A stretch of DNA of 54,252 bases from a virus, in the IMG/VR virus record IMGVR_UViG_3300038549_000013, positions 1 to 54,252 of that record; one strand, given 5' to 3'. The translations under genes were made by a program, and so were the position numbers. Below are positions 35,934 through 44,372 of the stretch, one piece after another; the stretch's first letter is position 1; each line of letters begins with the position of its first letter. The notes under the pieces were generated by a model. It had not been told where the DNA came from, did not search any database, and saw only the letters and a list, made by a program, of their open reading frames with translations.

Positions 35934-37584
35934 GGTCGTCCCTGCTGGGCGGCGTTGCCTAGAGGCGGGCACGCTGGTTGCGACTCCAAGCGGACCACTA
36001 CCTATCGAGCTGCTGCGCGTTGGTGATGCCGTCATCGGCTACCAGGACGGACGCAAGCAAACGACGGTGGTCACGGCAGTGTGGGACAACGGCCGGCAGA
36101 CTGTCTTCCCTATCTACGATGGTGAGTCAAAGGTCCTGGCGGCCACCGAGACGCACAAGCTATGGGCTTGCCACGAAGACGGCTCGTACTTCGAGCGCGT
36201 CCCAGTCAATCGCCTCGCGAATCATCTTGTGCTCAACGTCGATGGGTTTGCGACTCGCCTTACCGTTGGCGCAGTCCCCCATGTTGCGCAGACCTACGAC
36301 ATCACTGTAGGCAACGACAGCAACCTGTACTGCCTCGCCAACGGCATCGTCACAAGTAACAGCGGCAAGACTGAGCGAGCCAAGCGCTACATCGCGCGCG
36401 AAGCCTTGCGCACGCCAGGAATGTATTTCATCGGCGCCCCGACCCACGACCAGGTGAGGCGCATTTACTGGGCCGATATGAAGCTGCTGTGCTTCGCCGC
36501 GCTTCTTGGCCCGCGATCCATCAGCGAGGTAGATCTCACGATCAAGCTGCCCAACGGCTCGCTGATCTGCCTGATTGGATTCGACAAGCCCGAGCGATTC
36601 GAGGGCGTCCCATGGGATGGCGGCATCATTGACGAGGTGGCGGACCTCAAGACACGCGCGTGGCCTGAGAACATCGCGCCGGCCCTGGATACGGTGGATC
36701 CAAGCAAGCCGAATCGTCGCGCATGGGCGTGGCTGATTGGCGTGCCGGACGGTCTGAATCACTACTACGACCTTGCCGAGTACGCGCGTACCAGCGGTGA
36801 TGCGGACTGGGGCATCTATCACTGGAAGTCGAGCGAGATTCTGCCGGCCGATGTGATCGATGCCGCCAAGCGCCGCATGAGCGCGCGCCAGTTCCGTCAG
36901 GAATACGAGGCGGCATTTGAAGGCGCGAGCGGTCGTATTTACGAGGATTACGGCGACGGCAACCTGACCACCGAGGAATTACAGCGGCACGAGCCGATCG
37001 CATGGATGCACGACTTCAACTACACCCCGCTGTCGAGCGCCATCGGCGCGGTTCGCGGTGGCTCCCTGTATCTGATGGATGAGATCGTGCTGGAGTCTGC
37101 GGTAGCCCGGCAAGCGGCTGAGGAGTTCGCCGAGCGCTACAAGGACCACGAGAACAAGACCGTGACCGTGTATGGAGATCCGGCGGGCAAGGCTGGCGAG
37201 AAGCACGGGCAGGTCTCCAACTACACCGCCATCGAGGCGTATCTGCGAGAGCGCGGTTGGAGCGTGAGCCGCAAGGTCAAAGCTGCGGCGCCAGCCATTC
37301 GCGACCGGCAGAACGCGGTGCGCGCCAAGATCTGCAACGCCGTCGGCCATCGCAATCTCTTCTGCAATCCCAACCGCGCGAAATGGGCGCACAAGGGATT
37401 GAGCACGGTACAGGTCAAAGAGGGCTCGACGTTCCTGGAGGACGACAAGAGTCAGTACCAGCACATCACGACGGCGATCGGCTACTGCGTGGACTACGAG
37501 TGGCCGGTGTTGATCGACGCCAATATCAAGCCGCAGATCGTGGTGCCAGTGCCGAGCGTGAGCCACTTCGGGAGAAATCGATGA
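35782..37584 (+). CDS. terL: terminase large subunit precursor containing an intein
   Basis: Six hundred residues from ATG at 35782; 465 after splicing. N-extein 1-58 (ending VVPAGRR), intein 59-193, C-extein 194-600 beginning SGKTERAKR. Rejoined, AGRR+SGKT is the Walker A P-loop; GGIIDEVADL is Walker B. The RNase-H nuclease domain shows FNYTPLSSAIGAVRGG (first Asp nearby), VYGDPAGK and QYQHITTAIGYCVDYE. The enzyme pumps DNA into the prohead and cuts it. Since the intein splits the P-loop, unspliced protein should have no ATPase activity. Confidence 0.9.
   Translation: MAALPNSVITPEVQKCLDRWYPLAAAGQTLESGLRGHPRQDALVREQRRFKVVPAGRRCLEAGTLVATPSGPLPIELLRVGDAVIGYQDGRKQTTVVTAVWDNGRQTVFPIYDGESKVLAATETHKLWACHEDGSYFERVPVNRLANHLVLNVDGFATRLTVGAVPHVAQTYDITVGNDSNLYCLANGIVTSNSGKTERAKRYIAREALRTPGMYFIGAPTHDQVRRIYWADMKLLCFAALLGPRSISEVDLTIKLPNGSLICLIGFDKPERFEGVPWDGGIIDEVADLKTRAWPENIAPALDTVDPSKPNRRAWAWLIGVPDGLNHYYDLAEYARTSGDADWGIYHWKSSEILPADVIDAAKRRMSARQFRQEYEAAFEGASGRIYEDYGDGNLTTEELQRHEPIAWMHDFNYTPLSSAIGAVRGGSLYLMDEIVLESAVARQAAEEFAERYKDHENKTVTVYGDPAGKAGEKHGQVSNYTAIEAYLRERGWSVSRKVKAAAPAIRDRQNAVRAKICNAVGHRNLFCNPNRAKWAHKGLSTVQVKEGSTFLEDDKSQYQHITTAIGYCVDYEWPVLIDANIKPQIVVPVPSVSHFGRNR
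35956..36360 (+). other. mini-intein inside terL Walker A
   Basis: A 135-codon in-frame insertion. It starts with CLEAGTLVATPSG (block A, nucleophile Cys), has ATETHKLWA (block B, T-x-x-H), and ends YDITVGNDSNLYCLANG (block F) and IVTSN (block G), followed by Ser of the C-extein. There is no homing endonuclease domain. The residue before the terminal Asn is Ser instead of the usual His, which is seen in some working inteins but can slow splicing. Confidence 0.9.
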
Positions 37585-37751
37585 CCGCGAAAGAGAAGGC
37601 TGCAGCTGTCCTGACCCTCAAGGACGCTGACAAGATGACCGCGAAGGGGCGCCGGCAGATCGCCGCTTGGCTGCGTAAGCAAGCCGATGCGCTCCAGGCC
37701 GAGGGCAATAACTATGCGAGCCGGTTCCGAGCTCGCTACCTGTACCGGTGA
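37581..37751 (+). CDS. small phage protein
   Basis: Fifty-six residues from ATG at 37581 (ATGA overlap with terL). MTAKEKAAAVLTLKDADKMT then GRRQIAAWLRKQADALQAEG: a short amphipathic basic protein of the type that follows terminase genes in many phages. The role is unknown. Confidence 0.55.
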   Translation: MTAKEKAAAVLTLKDADKMTAKGRRQIAAWLRKQADALQAEGNNYASRFRARYLYR

Positions 37752-37755
37752 GTCC

Positions 37756-38013
37756 ATGCCACGAATGCTTCGCGTGAAAGAGCGCGCCGACGGCTGGTCC
37801 GACTGGATGATGCCGGTCATGGCCAAGTACCACATGGCCTGCTGTGACTGCGGGCTGGTGCACACCATGCAGTTTCGCGTGATGCGCGTAGCCAAGAAGT
37901 CCGGCAAGTTCAGCGAGGGCCCGGACGTGAGCAAGAATCACCGCGTGCTGTTCCGCGCCCAGCGCAACAATCGATCCACCGCGGCCGTGCGTCGCAAGAA
38001 GAAGGCAAAGTGA
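37756..38013 (+). CDS. Cys-containing phage protein
   Basis: Eighty-five residues from ATG at 37756. ERADGWSDWMMPVMAKYHMA, CCDCGLVHTMQFRVM contain a probable zinc-binding CCDC..H; the end is highly basic (RNNRSTAAVRRKKKAK). It looks like a conserved phage protein located between terminase and portal; DNA binding is likely. Confidence 0.6.
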   Translation: MPRMLRVKERADGWSDWMMPVMAKYHMACCDCGLVHTMQFRVMRVAKKSGKFSEGPDVSKNHRVLFRAQRNNRSTAAVRRKKKAK

Positions 38014-38297
38014 GCGACCGACGCAAACTAGGGAAGCCAGACATGCCGCTGTCGACCGACAAGCCCGAGAATGCGCCGGCGCCACGGCCGGTGGTAACAC
38101 AGACGCCAGTCGAGCGAGCGCATACGGCGCAATACCGCGTTGTCTCCGCCGTGGTTGCGCACATGCTGACCGCCCAGGTTGAGGCGCTACTCGCCGAAGG
38201 CTGGCAGCTCCAGGGTGGCGTGTGCACTGGGGAGTTCCATGATCCTGCTCGCGGCCAGCGTGTGCCAGGGCTGCACCAGGCATTGGTGAAGCTATGA
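38010..38297 (+). CDS. DUF1737-like protein
   Basis: Ninety-five residues from GTG at 38010. After a Pro-rich start, YRVVSAVVAHMLTAQVEALL, AEGWQLQGGV and GLHQALVKL match the small DUF1737-type fold (beta, helix, GW...GG, then ...QAL). Unknown function. ATGA and GTGA overlaps with neighbours. Confidence 0.6.
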   Translation: MSDRRKLGKPDMPLSTDKPENAPAPRPVVTQTPVERAHTAQYRVVSAVVAHMLTAQVEALLAEGWQLQGGVCTGEFHDPARGQRVPGLHQALVKL

Positions 38298-38797
38298 GTC
38301 CGAGGCAGTTTCTCGAACGAAACGTGATTGGCATGGGCGGGGTAGTCCCTGCAGGCTGGCAGTATGCTGGCATGTCATGTCGGTATGACATTACGATGCA
38401 TCGACACGTCATCGAGCTTGATGGAGACGTGATTTGCGAAGCACCAGGACACACCGGCATTTGGCAGTGGTGTTCCCATGGTCTAACGGATCATCAAAGC
38501 AAGGCGCTCGACTCTAACGAGCACCTGATTCCAGGACCTGTACAGAAGCCCGAAGGCTTCGACCTGCGCGAGAAGCGCGCATCGAAGAATGGCAGGGCGA
38601 GCGATTGGACGCCGGCCGATGCGGTCTACGAGGCAAGTCGCGCTATCAAAGACAAGGAAGTGAGCGAGCTGGTGGTGTACTGGTGGGAGAAGGATCCCGA
38701 GACCGGCGATCGATTCCTCAAGTTCTGCAACGCCACTAGCAGCCGGCCTGAGCACTCATACCTGCTGCAAAAAGCGCTGGCACAGGTCATCGGATGA
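38294..38797 (+). CDS. phage hypothetical protein
   Basis: One hundred and sixty-seven residues. The first half has Trp/His-rich turns (CEAPGHTGIWQWCSHGLTDH); the second is mixed (WTPADAVYEASRAIKDKEVS, ELVVYWWEKDPETGDRFLKF). ATGA overlap with the portal gene. No family identified. Confidence 0.55.
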   Translation: MSPRQFLERNVIGMGGVVPAGWQYAGMSCRYDITMHRHVIELDGDVICEAPGHTGIWQWCSHGLTDHQSKALDSNEHLIPGPVQKPEGFDLREKRASKNGRASDWTPADAVYEASRAIKDKEVSELVVYWWEKDPETGDRFLKFCNATSSRPEHSYLLQKALAQVIG

Positions 38798-40983
38798 GCA
38801 TCTACGACCGCATTACCGGCGCCGCGAAGGCTCTCTTCGGCAAAGAGAAGGAGAAGCCAGCGCCCGGCACGAAGGCCGCCAAATGGGCCGAGGTTCATGC
38901 TCGTGCGCTCCATGGATTTCGGTCCTCATGGAATGCCACGTGGGAACAGCGACGCCAGTCCTTGGAGGACCGCAAGTTCGGCACGATTGCGGGCGCACAG
39001 TGGTCGGGCCATGCGTTCGAGTTGCAGTTCGAGAACAAACCGCGGCTCGAAGTGAACAAGGTGCATCTCGCCGTGGTGCGCGTCATCAATGAGTACCGAA
39101 ACAACCGCATAGACGTGCTGTTCGCCCCGAAGACCGGCGAGAAGGCGGACAAGATCTCGGATACCTGCGCATCGCTCTACAGAGCCGATATGGAGGACTC
39201 GCTGGCCGAGGAGTCATTCGATACGGGCTTCGAGGAAGCGGCGCTCGGCGGGCTTGGTGCGTGGCGCCTGCGTGCCGTTTACGAGGACGACGAGGACGCA
39301 GACAACGACTGCCAGCGGATGACGCTGGAGCCGATCCAGGACGCCGACCAGCTGGTGTTTTGGGATGCCGACTGCCGCACGCAGGACAAGTCACGCTGCA
39401 AGCGCTGGTGGGTGCTGAATCCGATGACTCGCGATGCCTACCGCGAGGAGCATGACGACGATCCAGCGACATGGCCCAAGGAAAGCTGGAACACCGACGG
39501 CTTCGAGTGGACCACGCCCGATATCGTCTATGTCGCCGAGTACTACGAGCTCGAAGAGACTAAGGATACGGTCGAGATCTGGGAGCAACCGGCGACCGGT
39601 GAGCAGGTTCGCAAGATCAAGAGCAAGCTCGATAGTCAGGTGCTGGAAGAGGGCGAGATGAGCGCCCGCGAACAGCTGGAGGCCAGTGGCTATGTGCTGA
39701 TCGACGAGAAGCGCACGAAGCGACGTCGTATCCACAAATGGCTGATGTCTGGCAATGGTGTGCTGGAGGACTGCAAGTATCTCCCCGGCAAGATCCCGCC
39801 CGTCATCACGGTGTTCGGCAAGCACTGGGTGGTCGACAACCGCGAGCACTGGCAAGGCCATGTGCGACTCGCTAAGGATGCGCAGCGGCTCAAGAATGTG
39901 ATGCTTTCGAAGCTCGCGGAGATCGCCGGCAAGTCGAGCGTGCCGAAGCCGATCCTGCACCCCGAGGAAATCGCCGGCCACCAGAAGATGTGGTCCGAGG
40001 ACAACATCAAGGACTATCCGTATGCGCTGATCAATCCCCTGCGCGATGTTTCCGGTAATCCGCTGTTCGGCCGGCAGATCACGAACACACAGCCGCCCTC
40101 GATCCCGGAGGCGCTCGCGGCCCTCCTGCAGATCACTGAACAGGACCTCAAGGATATCCTGGGCAACCAGCAGGAAGGCGAGCAGCTGCAGCCCAACGTC
40201 AGCGGCAAGCTGATGGAGATGATCCAGGACAAGCTGGACATGCAGGCGTTCGTCTACATCGACAACATGAAGAAGTCGGTGCGCTGGACTGGGCAGGCGT
40301 GGCTGTCGGCCGCGAAAGAGATCTACGTTGAGGAAGGCCGCAAGATGAAGGGCGTCGACCGCAAGGGCGAGCCGATGCCGATCACGATCGGCCAAGAAAC
40401 GGTGACTAAAGATGGTGCACGTGTCGCTGAGAACGACATCACCGGCGCAGAGCTCGAAGCCCGAGTCGAAGTCGGTCCGACCACGGCAAGTCGTCGCAAG
40501 GCGATCGTGAATCGACTGATGACCATGATTCAGTTCGTGGACGATCCTGAGGACCGAAAGGTCATTCTCGCGATGGCGTTCGCGAACATGGAAGGCGAAG
40601 GGCTACAGGATGTGCGCCAGTACTTCCGCAAGCGCATGGTTCGGATGGGCATTGTCGAGCCGACCAAGGAAGAGGCTGCGGATCTTGCGAAAGAGCAGCA
40701 GTCACAGAAGCCTGATCCGAATGAAGTCTACCTGCTCGGCGAGGCTGAGCGGGCGCAGGCCGAAGCGATGGAGAAGCGCGCCAATGTCGTGCTCAAGGTT
40801 GAGCAGGCCAACAAGGCAAAGGCCGAGACCGCCGAGATTGTCAGCAACATCGACCAGCAGCAGCAGGACCAGGCGTTTGAGATCATCGACCGCGTGGCGC
40901 CGAAGTTGACCGCGGCAGCGGAGCAGCCGCCAGCTGTGAATGCTCCAGAGACTGCACCAGCAACAACGCTGAGAGACCAATAA
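38794..40983 (+). CDS. P22 gp1-type portal protein
   Basis: Seven hundred and twenty-nine residues, close to the P22 portal (725). Telling blocks are FELQFENKPRLEVNKVHLAV, RVINEYRNNRIDVLFAPKTG, DTGFEEAALGGLGAWRLRAV and YLPGKIPPVITVFGKHWVVD. The C-terminal 130 residues are helical and Gln/Ala-rich, as in the P22 barrel. Twelve copies form the DNA entry ring at one vertex and receive the gp4-type factor below. It follows terL by five small genes. Confidence 0.9.
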   Translation: MSIYDRITGAAKALFGKEKEKPAPGTKAAKWAEVHARALHGFRSSWNATWEQRRQSLEDRKFGTIAGAQWSGHAFELQFENKPRLEVNKVHLAVVRVINEYRNNRIDVLFAPKTGEKADKISDTCASLYRADMEDSLAEESFDTGFEEAALGGLGAWRLRAVYEDDEDADNDCQRMTLEPIQDADQLVFWDADCRTQDKSRCKRWWVLNPMTRDAYREEHDDDPATWPKESWNTDGFEWTTPDIVYVAEYYELEETKDTVEIWEQPATGEQVRKIKSKLDSQVLEEGEMSAREQLEASGYVLIDEKRTKRRRIHKWLMSGNGVLEDCKYLPGKIPPVITVFGKHWVVDNREHWQGHVRLAKDAQRLKNVMLSKLAEIAGKSSVPKPILHPEEIAGHQKMWSEDNIKDYPYALINPLRDVSGNPLFGRQITNTQPPSIPEALAALLQITEQDLKDILGNQQEGEQLQPNVSGKLMEMIQDKLDMQAFVYIDNMKKSVRWTGQAWLSAAKEIYVEEGRKMKGVDRKGEPMPITIGQETVTKDGARVAENDITGAELEARVEVGPTTASRRKAIVNRLMTMIQFVDDPEDRKVILAMAFANMEGEGLQDVRQYFRKRMVRMGIVEPTKEEAADLAKEQQSQKPDPNEVYLLGEAERAQAEAMEKRANVVLKVEQANKAKAETAEIVSNIDQQQQDQAFEIIDRVAPKLTAAAEQPPAVNAPETAPATTLRDQ

Positions 40984-41847
40984 ATGCCCACTGAGACCGA
41001 GACCCCTGAGACGGAAACCACGGAAGTAGTACCGGCCGAAGTTCAGGCCGAAGCCGAGCCTGCCACTCAACAGGAGGGAGAACCGGCAGACGCCGAAGCT
41101 TCAGAGCTTGTTGTGTCGTTGGGCGATGAGCCGAGCGAGCCTCCGCCCAAGGAGGAAAGCAGCGTCATTCGTACGCTGCGGCAGATCACCAAGAGTCAGG
41201 CCAAGGAACTGAAGGAATTGCGCCAGCGCGCGGCGCCGGCCGAGGATTCGCCCACGGCGAAGTTGCGAGCCGAGCCGACGATGGAAGCTCACGACTTCGA
41301 CGCTGATGCTTTCAAGGAGGACTGGCGCAAGTGGAACTCCGAGAAGGCTGCATTGGAACGCGCAGCTGAGGACAAGAAGCGATCGAAGCAGCAGGCGGAA
41401 GAGAGCGAGCGCGCGGCATGGAATGCCAAGCTCGAGGTTCACGCCAAGCGCAGGGCAGAGCTTCCCGTGAAGGACTACGATGCTGCCGAAGAGACAGTCT
41501 TTGACCTGTTGGACGAAACACAGCGCGGGATCGTCATCAACTATAGCGACAACTCAGCGTTGCTGGTATACGCTCTCGGTCGTAACCCTGCGAAGCTGTC
41601 CGATCTCGCGGCGTGCAAAGACCCAGGTGCGTTCATCAAAGCGATGACCAAACTGGAGAGCAATTTGAAGACGTCCAAACGCCGTCCTGAGACCAAGCCC
41701 GAGACGCGCATCGAAAGAGGTGCGGCCGGGGTTTCCACCAGCAGTGCATCGGAGCTCGAGAAGCTTCGTGCTGAGGCCGAAAAGACCGGGAATTACACCA
41801 AGGTCATGGCCTACAAAGCTCGGTTGAAGACTCAGGCGGCGAAGTAA
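40984..41847 (+). CDS. scaffolding protein
   Basis: Two hundred and eighty-seven residues. Acidic Thr/Glu/Pro-rich first 55 residues, a charged helical middle (KEDWRKWNSEKAALERAAED) and a basic C-terminal helix (YTKVMAYKARLKTQAAK), as in P22 gp8, whose C-terminal helix-turn-helix binds coat. Lies between portal and coat, as in P22. Lost from the mature particle by family knowledge. Confidence 0.75.
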   Translation: MPTETETPETETTEVVPAEVQAEAEPATQQEGEPADAEASELVVSLGDEPSEPPPKEESSVIRTLRQITKSQAKELKELRQRAAPAEDSPTAKLRAEPTMEAHDFDADAFKEDWRKWNSEKAALERAAEDKKRSKQQAEESERAAWNAKLEVHAKRRAELPVKDYDAAEETVFDLLDETQRGIVINYSDNSALLVYALGRNPAKLSDLAACKDPGAFIKAMTKLESNLKTSKRRPETKPETRIERGAAGVSTSSASELEKLRAEAEKTGNYTKVMAYKARLKTQAAK

Positions 41848-41848
41848 C

Positions 41849-41880
41849 GCTTCGCTCTCAGGCATCTCCCTGAGCGAAGC
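41849..41880 (+). terminator. hairpin between scaffold and coat genes
   Basis: GCTTCGCT-CAGG pairs with CCTGAGCGAAGC (12 pairs, two-base CT bulge on the left, six-base loop). No T-run follows, so it is more likely an mRNA stabiliser or processing site that sets the coat:scaffold ratio than a true terminator. The coat gene starts 28 bases on. Confidence 0.45.
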
Positions 41881-41908
41881 CCGAACAACTTCGCGCAGGG
41901 TCAAATAG

Positions 41909-43183
41909 ATGTCGAATGATTTCAGCAAAGAGGAACGCGTAGCCTTCGAGTCGATCCTCGAAGGGTTCCAAGATGCGCTCATCCTGAGTCGCATGGTCAC
42001 CAAGTACAACGTCGATCCTCAGATGAGTGAGCGATCCTCGGATGTGATCTGGCGCCCGATGCCTTACATCGCGCGGTCTTTCGCCGGCCGCGATCAGACG
42101 GCGAACTTCCAGAAGAACACCCAGCTGTCCGTGCCGAGCACAATCGGATTCGAGCGCAGTTCGCCGTGGACCATGAGCGCCACCGAGCTGCGTGATGCTA
42201 TCCAAGAGGGCAGCATTGGCAAGGCCGCATTCCAGAAACTGGCCTCCGACATCAACACGGCTGTGATGGATGTGGCGAGTGCCCAAGGCACGTGCGTCGT
42301 CACCAGCACGACCTCGGCTGTCGGGTTCAACGACATCGCACTTGCCGAGGCGGTCTTCAACGAGATCGGCGTGCAGACTCAGGATCGGCACATTGCCCTG
42401 TCCACGCGAGATTACAACGGCATGGCGAGCAATCTCGCGAACCGCGCGGACATCTCGGCCCAACTGTCTCAGGAGGCATGGCGCCGGTCCTACGTCGGCC
42501 AGGTGTGCTCCTTCGAGACATGGAAGCTCGACTACGCCAACCGCATCGCCGCCGCAGCCGGCGGTGGCTCGATCACGATCAGCACTCTGACTGCGAGCGC
42601 CAACAACTACGTTCCGCGCAGCACCCGTACGGCTGTCACCGGCGAGTCGACCAACGTCGACAACCGATTCCAGCAGGTCACGGTCTCGAGCACCACGAGC
42701 GTTGCCGCTGGTGACTGCTTCACCATCGCCACTTGCGAAGCCGTGCACCTGATCACCAAGCGCGCCACGGGTGTCCTCAAGACCTTCCGAGTGATCTCGG
42801 TCGACAGCTCCACTACGATGACCATCAGTCCGCCGATCATCAGCGGAGCCGGTGGCACCGATGCGGAACTGCAGTACCAGAACGTTTCCATCGGCACTCG
42901 CGCATCGAACTCGGCCATCGTCTTCATCAACTACGATGCGGCGGCCATCAACCCGTTCTGGCACAAGGATGCGATCGAGCTCCGGCCGAGCAGCTACGTG
43001 GTGCCAGAAAACAGCGGCGTCAGCGTGATGCGCTCGACCACCGACAACGGCATTGAGGTGGTGTGGACGAAGGCCTTCGACCAGAAGACTTTCGAGACCA
43101 ACTTCCGCGCTGACGTGCGGTTCGGCGTCACCAACAAGCAGCCGGAAATGACCGGCATCATGCTGTTCAGCCAGACCCCGTAA
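41909..43183 (+). CDS. P22 gp5-type major coat protein
   Basis: Four hundred and twenty-four residues (P22 gp5 is 430). Residues about 20-150 carry the HK97-fold N-arm and E-loop (WRPMPYIARSFAGRDQTANF), and about 220-345 is a beta-barrel-like insertion corresponding in position to the P22 I-domain (ATCEAVHLITKRATGVLKTF, TMTISPPIISGAGGTDAELQ). The end IVFINYDAAAINPFWHKDAIE ... FGVTNKQPEMTGIML is typical of the family; I judge this by pattern. Assembles the icosahedral shell with the scaffold. Confidence 0.85.
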   Translation: MSNDFSKEERVAFESILEGFQDALILSRMVTKYNVDPQMSERSSDVIWRPMPYIARSFAGRDQTANFQKNTQLSVPSTIGFERSSPWTMSATELRDAIQEGSIGKAAFQKLASDINTAVMDVASAQGTCVVTSTTSAVGFNDIALAEAVFNEIGVQTQDRHIALSTRDYNGMASNLANRADISAQLSQEAWRRSYVGQVCSFETWKLDYANRIAAAAGGGSITISTLTASANNYVPRSTRTAVTGESTNVDNRFQQVTVSSTTSVAAGDCFTIATCEAVHLITKRATGVLKTFRVISVDSSTTMTISPPIISGAGGTDAELQYQNVSIGTRASNSAIVFINYDAAAINPFWHKDAIELRPSSYVVPENSGVSVMRSTTDNGIEVVWTKAFDQKTFETNFRADVRFGVTNKQPEMTGIMLFSQTP

Positions 43184-43211
43184 TCCGGGCTTTCATTCAG
43201 AGGTTCAACAC

Positions 43212-43856
43212 ATGGCATCCGGATACGTATACCCGCTGGCTACCAAGACCATCTCGGTTGCGGCGTCGGCGAAGATCGGACTCAAATCACAGGGCAAGTT
43301 CCGCGTGTTCCAGCGCGCGGGCTACCCGAACGTGCCGCCCTCGCGCGTCTTGCTCGGAGAGTACAGCAACACCACTGTCATTCTTGGGACGTTCTCTACC
43401 TCGGTCGCGACCGACATCGACGTGGAGGCAGTCGAGGCCCAGGTTTTCTACGACACGGGCACGGCGCCGGACGTGAGGCAGCTTGATATCGAATACCAGC
43501 CGACTCCAAGCGCCAAGACCGTTGCTGTCACTCTCACCGCGGCAGAGTTGCTGACCAAGATCGTTACCGGTACCCACACCACCGGCTCCACGGCGGCCTA
43601 CACGCTGCCGACTGGTACGCTCATGGATGCGGCGGTCGACTTCGACGTGAACGATAGCTTCGACTGGACCCTGATCAATCTGTCGGCGGCGGCGGCCGAT
43701 ACGATCACCGTCACTGCCGGTACCGACCATACCGTGGTTGGCACGATGGTGTGTCAGTCGGCTCACTCCACGACAGGACTCATCCACGGCAATGCGCTGC
43801 AGTTGCGCACCCGTAAGACCGCGGCGAATACCTTCGTCACCTATCGGCTGGGCTGA
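43212..43856 (+). CDS. small capsid-associated structural protein
   Basis: Two hundred and fourteen residues directly behind the coat gene. The first 95 residues have an immunoglobulin-like feel (FRVFQRAGYPNVPPSRVLLG); the rest, TAAELLTKIVTGTHTTGSTA and SFDWTLINLSAAAADTITVT, repeats a beta module common among phage structural proteins. Position and fold suggest a decoration protein; inference. Confidence 0.6.
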   Translation: MASGYVYPLATKTISVAASAKIGLKSQGKFRVFQRAGYPNVPPSRVLLGEYSNTTVILGTFSTSVATDIDVEAVEAQVFYDTGTAPDVRQLDIEYQPTPSAKTVAVTLTAAELLTKIVTGTHTTGSTAAYTLPTGTLMDAAVDFDVNDSFDWTLINLSAAAADTITVTAGTDHTVVGTMVCQSAHSTTGLIHGNALQLRTRKTAANTFVTYRLG

Positions 43857-43861
43857 TCCTT

Positions 43862-43879
43862 GGGGCGCTTCGGCGCCCC
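43862..43879 (+). terminator. GC-rich UUCG hairpin
   Basis: GGGGCGC-TTCG-GCGCCCC: a perfect 7-pair stem with a C(UUCG)G tetraloop, among the most stable RNA hairpins. It is followed by CCTCTTATG rather than a T-run. It lies eight bases before the start of the gp4-like gene, which lacks a normal ribosome site. Confidence 0.6.
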
Positions 43880-43886
43880 GCCTCTT

Positions 43887-44372
43887 ATGGGCTGGACCAA
43901 GCGCCAATTTCTGGAAGCGGCCTACGAAGAGATAGGCCTCGCCGGGTACATCTTCGACCTGTCTCCAGAGCAGCTACAGACCGCGGTCCGGAAGATGGAT
44001 TCAATGGTCGCGTCATGGAATGCGCTCGGCATCAGAATTGGCTACCCGGTCGCCAGTAATCCCGCCTCGATCGACATCGATCAGGAGACAGGCGTACCTG
44101 ACTCTGCAAACGAAGCCATCTACTGCGGCCTCGCAATGCGCCTGGCGGGTGGCCTTGGTAAGCAAGTGACCGCACAGACCGCGGCGACGGCTCACAATGG
44201 CTATACGGCAATGCTCACGCGCGCTGTGCAGGCCATCCCGGTGCAGATGCCGCGCACGATGCCATCGGGCCAGGGCAATAACCGCTACCTTCAGGGGCGG
44301 GTTTTCGTGAATCCGCCATCTGAGTCGATCGATACCGGGCTCGATGGCCAAATCGATGACATCGAGGTTTGA
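43887..44372 (+). CDS. P22 gp4-type tail accessory (head-completion) protein
   Basis: One hundred and sixty-one residues (P22 gp4 is 166). MGWTKRQFLEAAYEEIGLAG, SPEQLQTAVRKMDSMVASWN, NEAIYCGLAMRLAGGLGKQV and AMLTRAVQAIPVQMPRTMPS match the family well. It plugs onto the portal after packaging and carries gp10 and the tailspike. In P22 gp4 also has muramidase activity; not claimed here. There is no ribosome site between the hairpin and the ATG, so translation may depend on coupling. Confidence 0.85.
   Translation: MGWTKRQFLEAAYEEIGLAGYIFDLSPEQLQTAVRKMDSMVASWNALGIRIGYPVASNPASIDIDQETGVPDSANEAIYCGLAMRLAGGLGKQVTAQTAATAHNGYTAMLTRAVQAIPVQMPRTMPSGQGNNRYLQGRVFVNPPSESIDTGLDGQIDDIEV

Noticed and set aside
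35956-36360. Reading the terL insertion as a separate inserted gene or group I intron
   Set aside because: It is in frame, has no stops or own start, and carries intein splice-junction residues at both ends.
39391-40395. A 334-codon minus-strand frame opposite the portal
   Set aside because: The plus strand encodes a convincing portal protein; the antisense frame has no domain.
41858-42964. A 368-codon minus-strand frame opposite the coat gene
   Set aside because: Shadow of the coat gene, Arg/Asp/Gly-biased.
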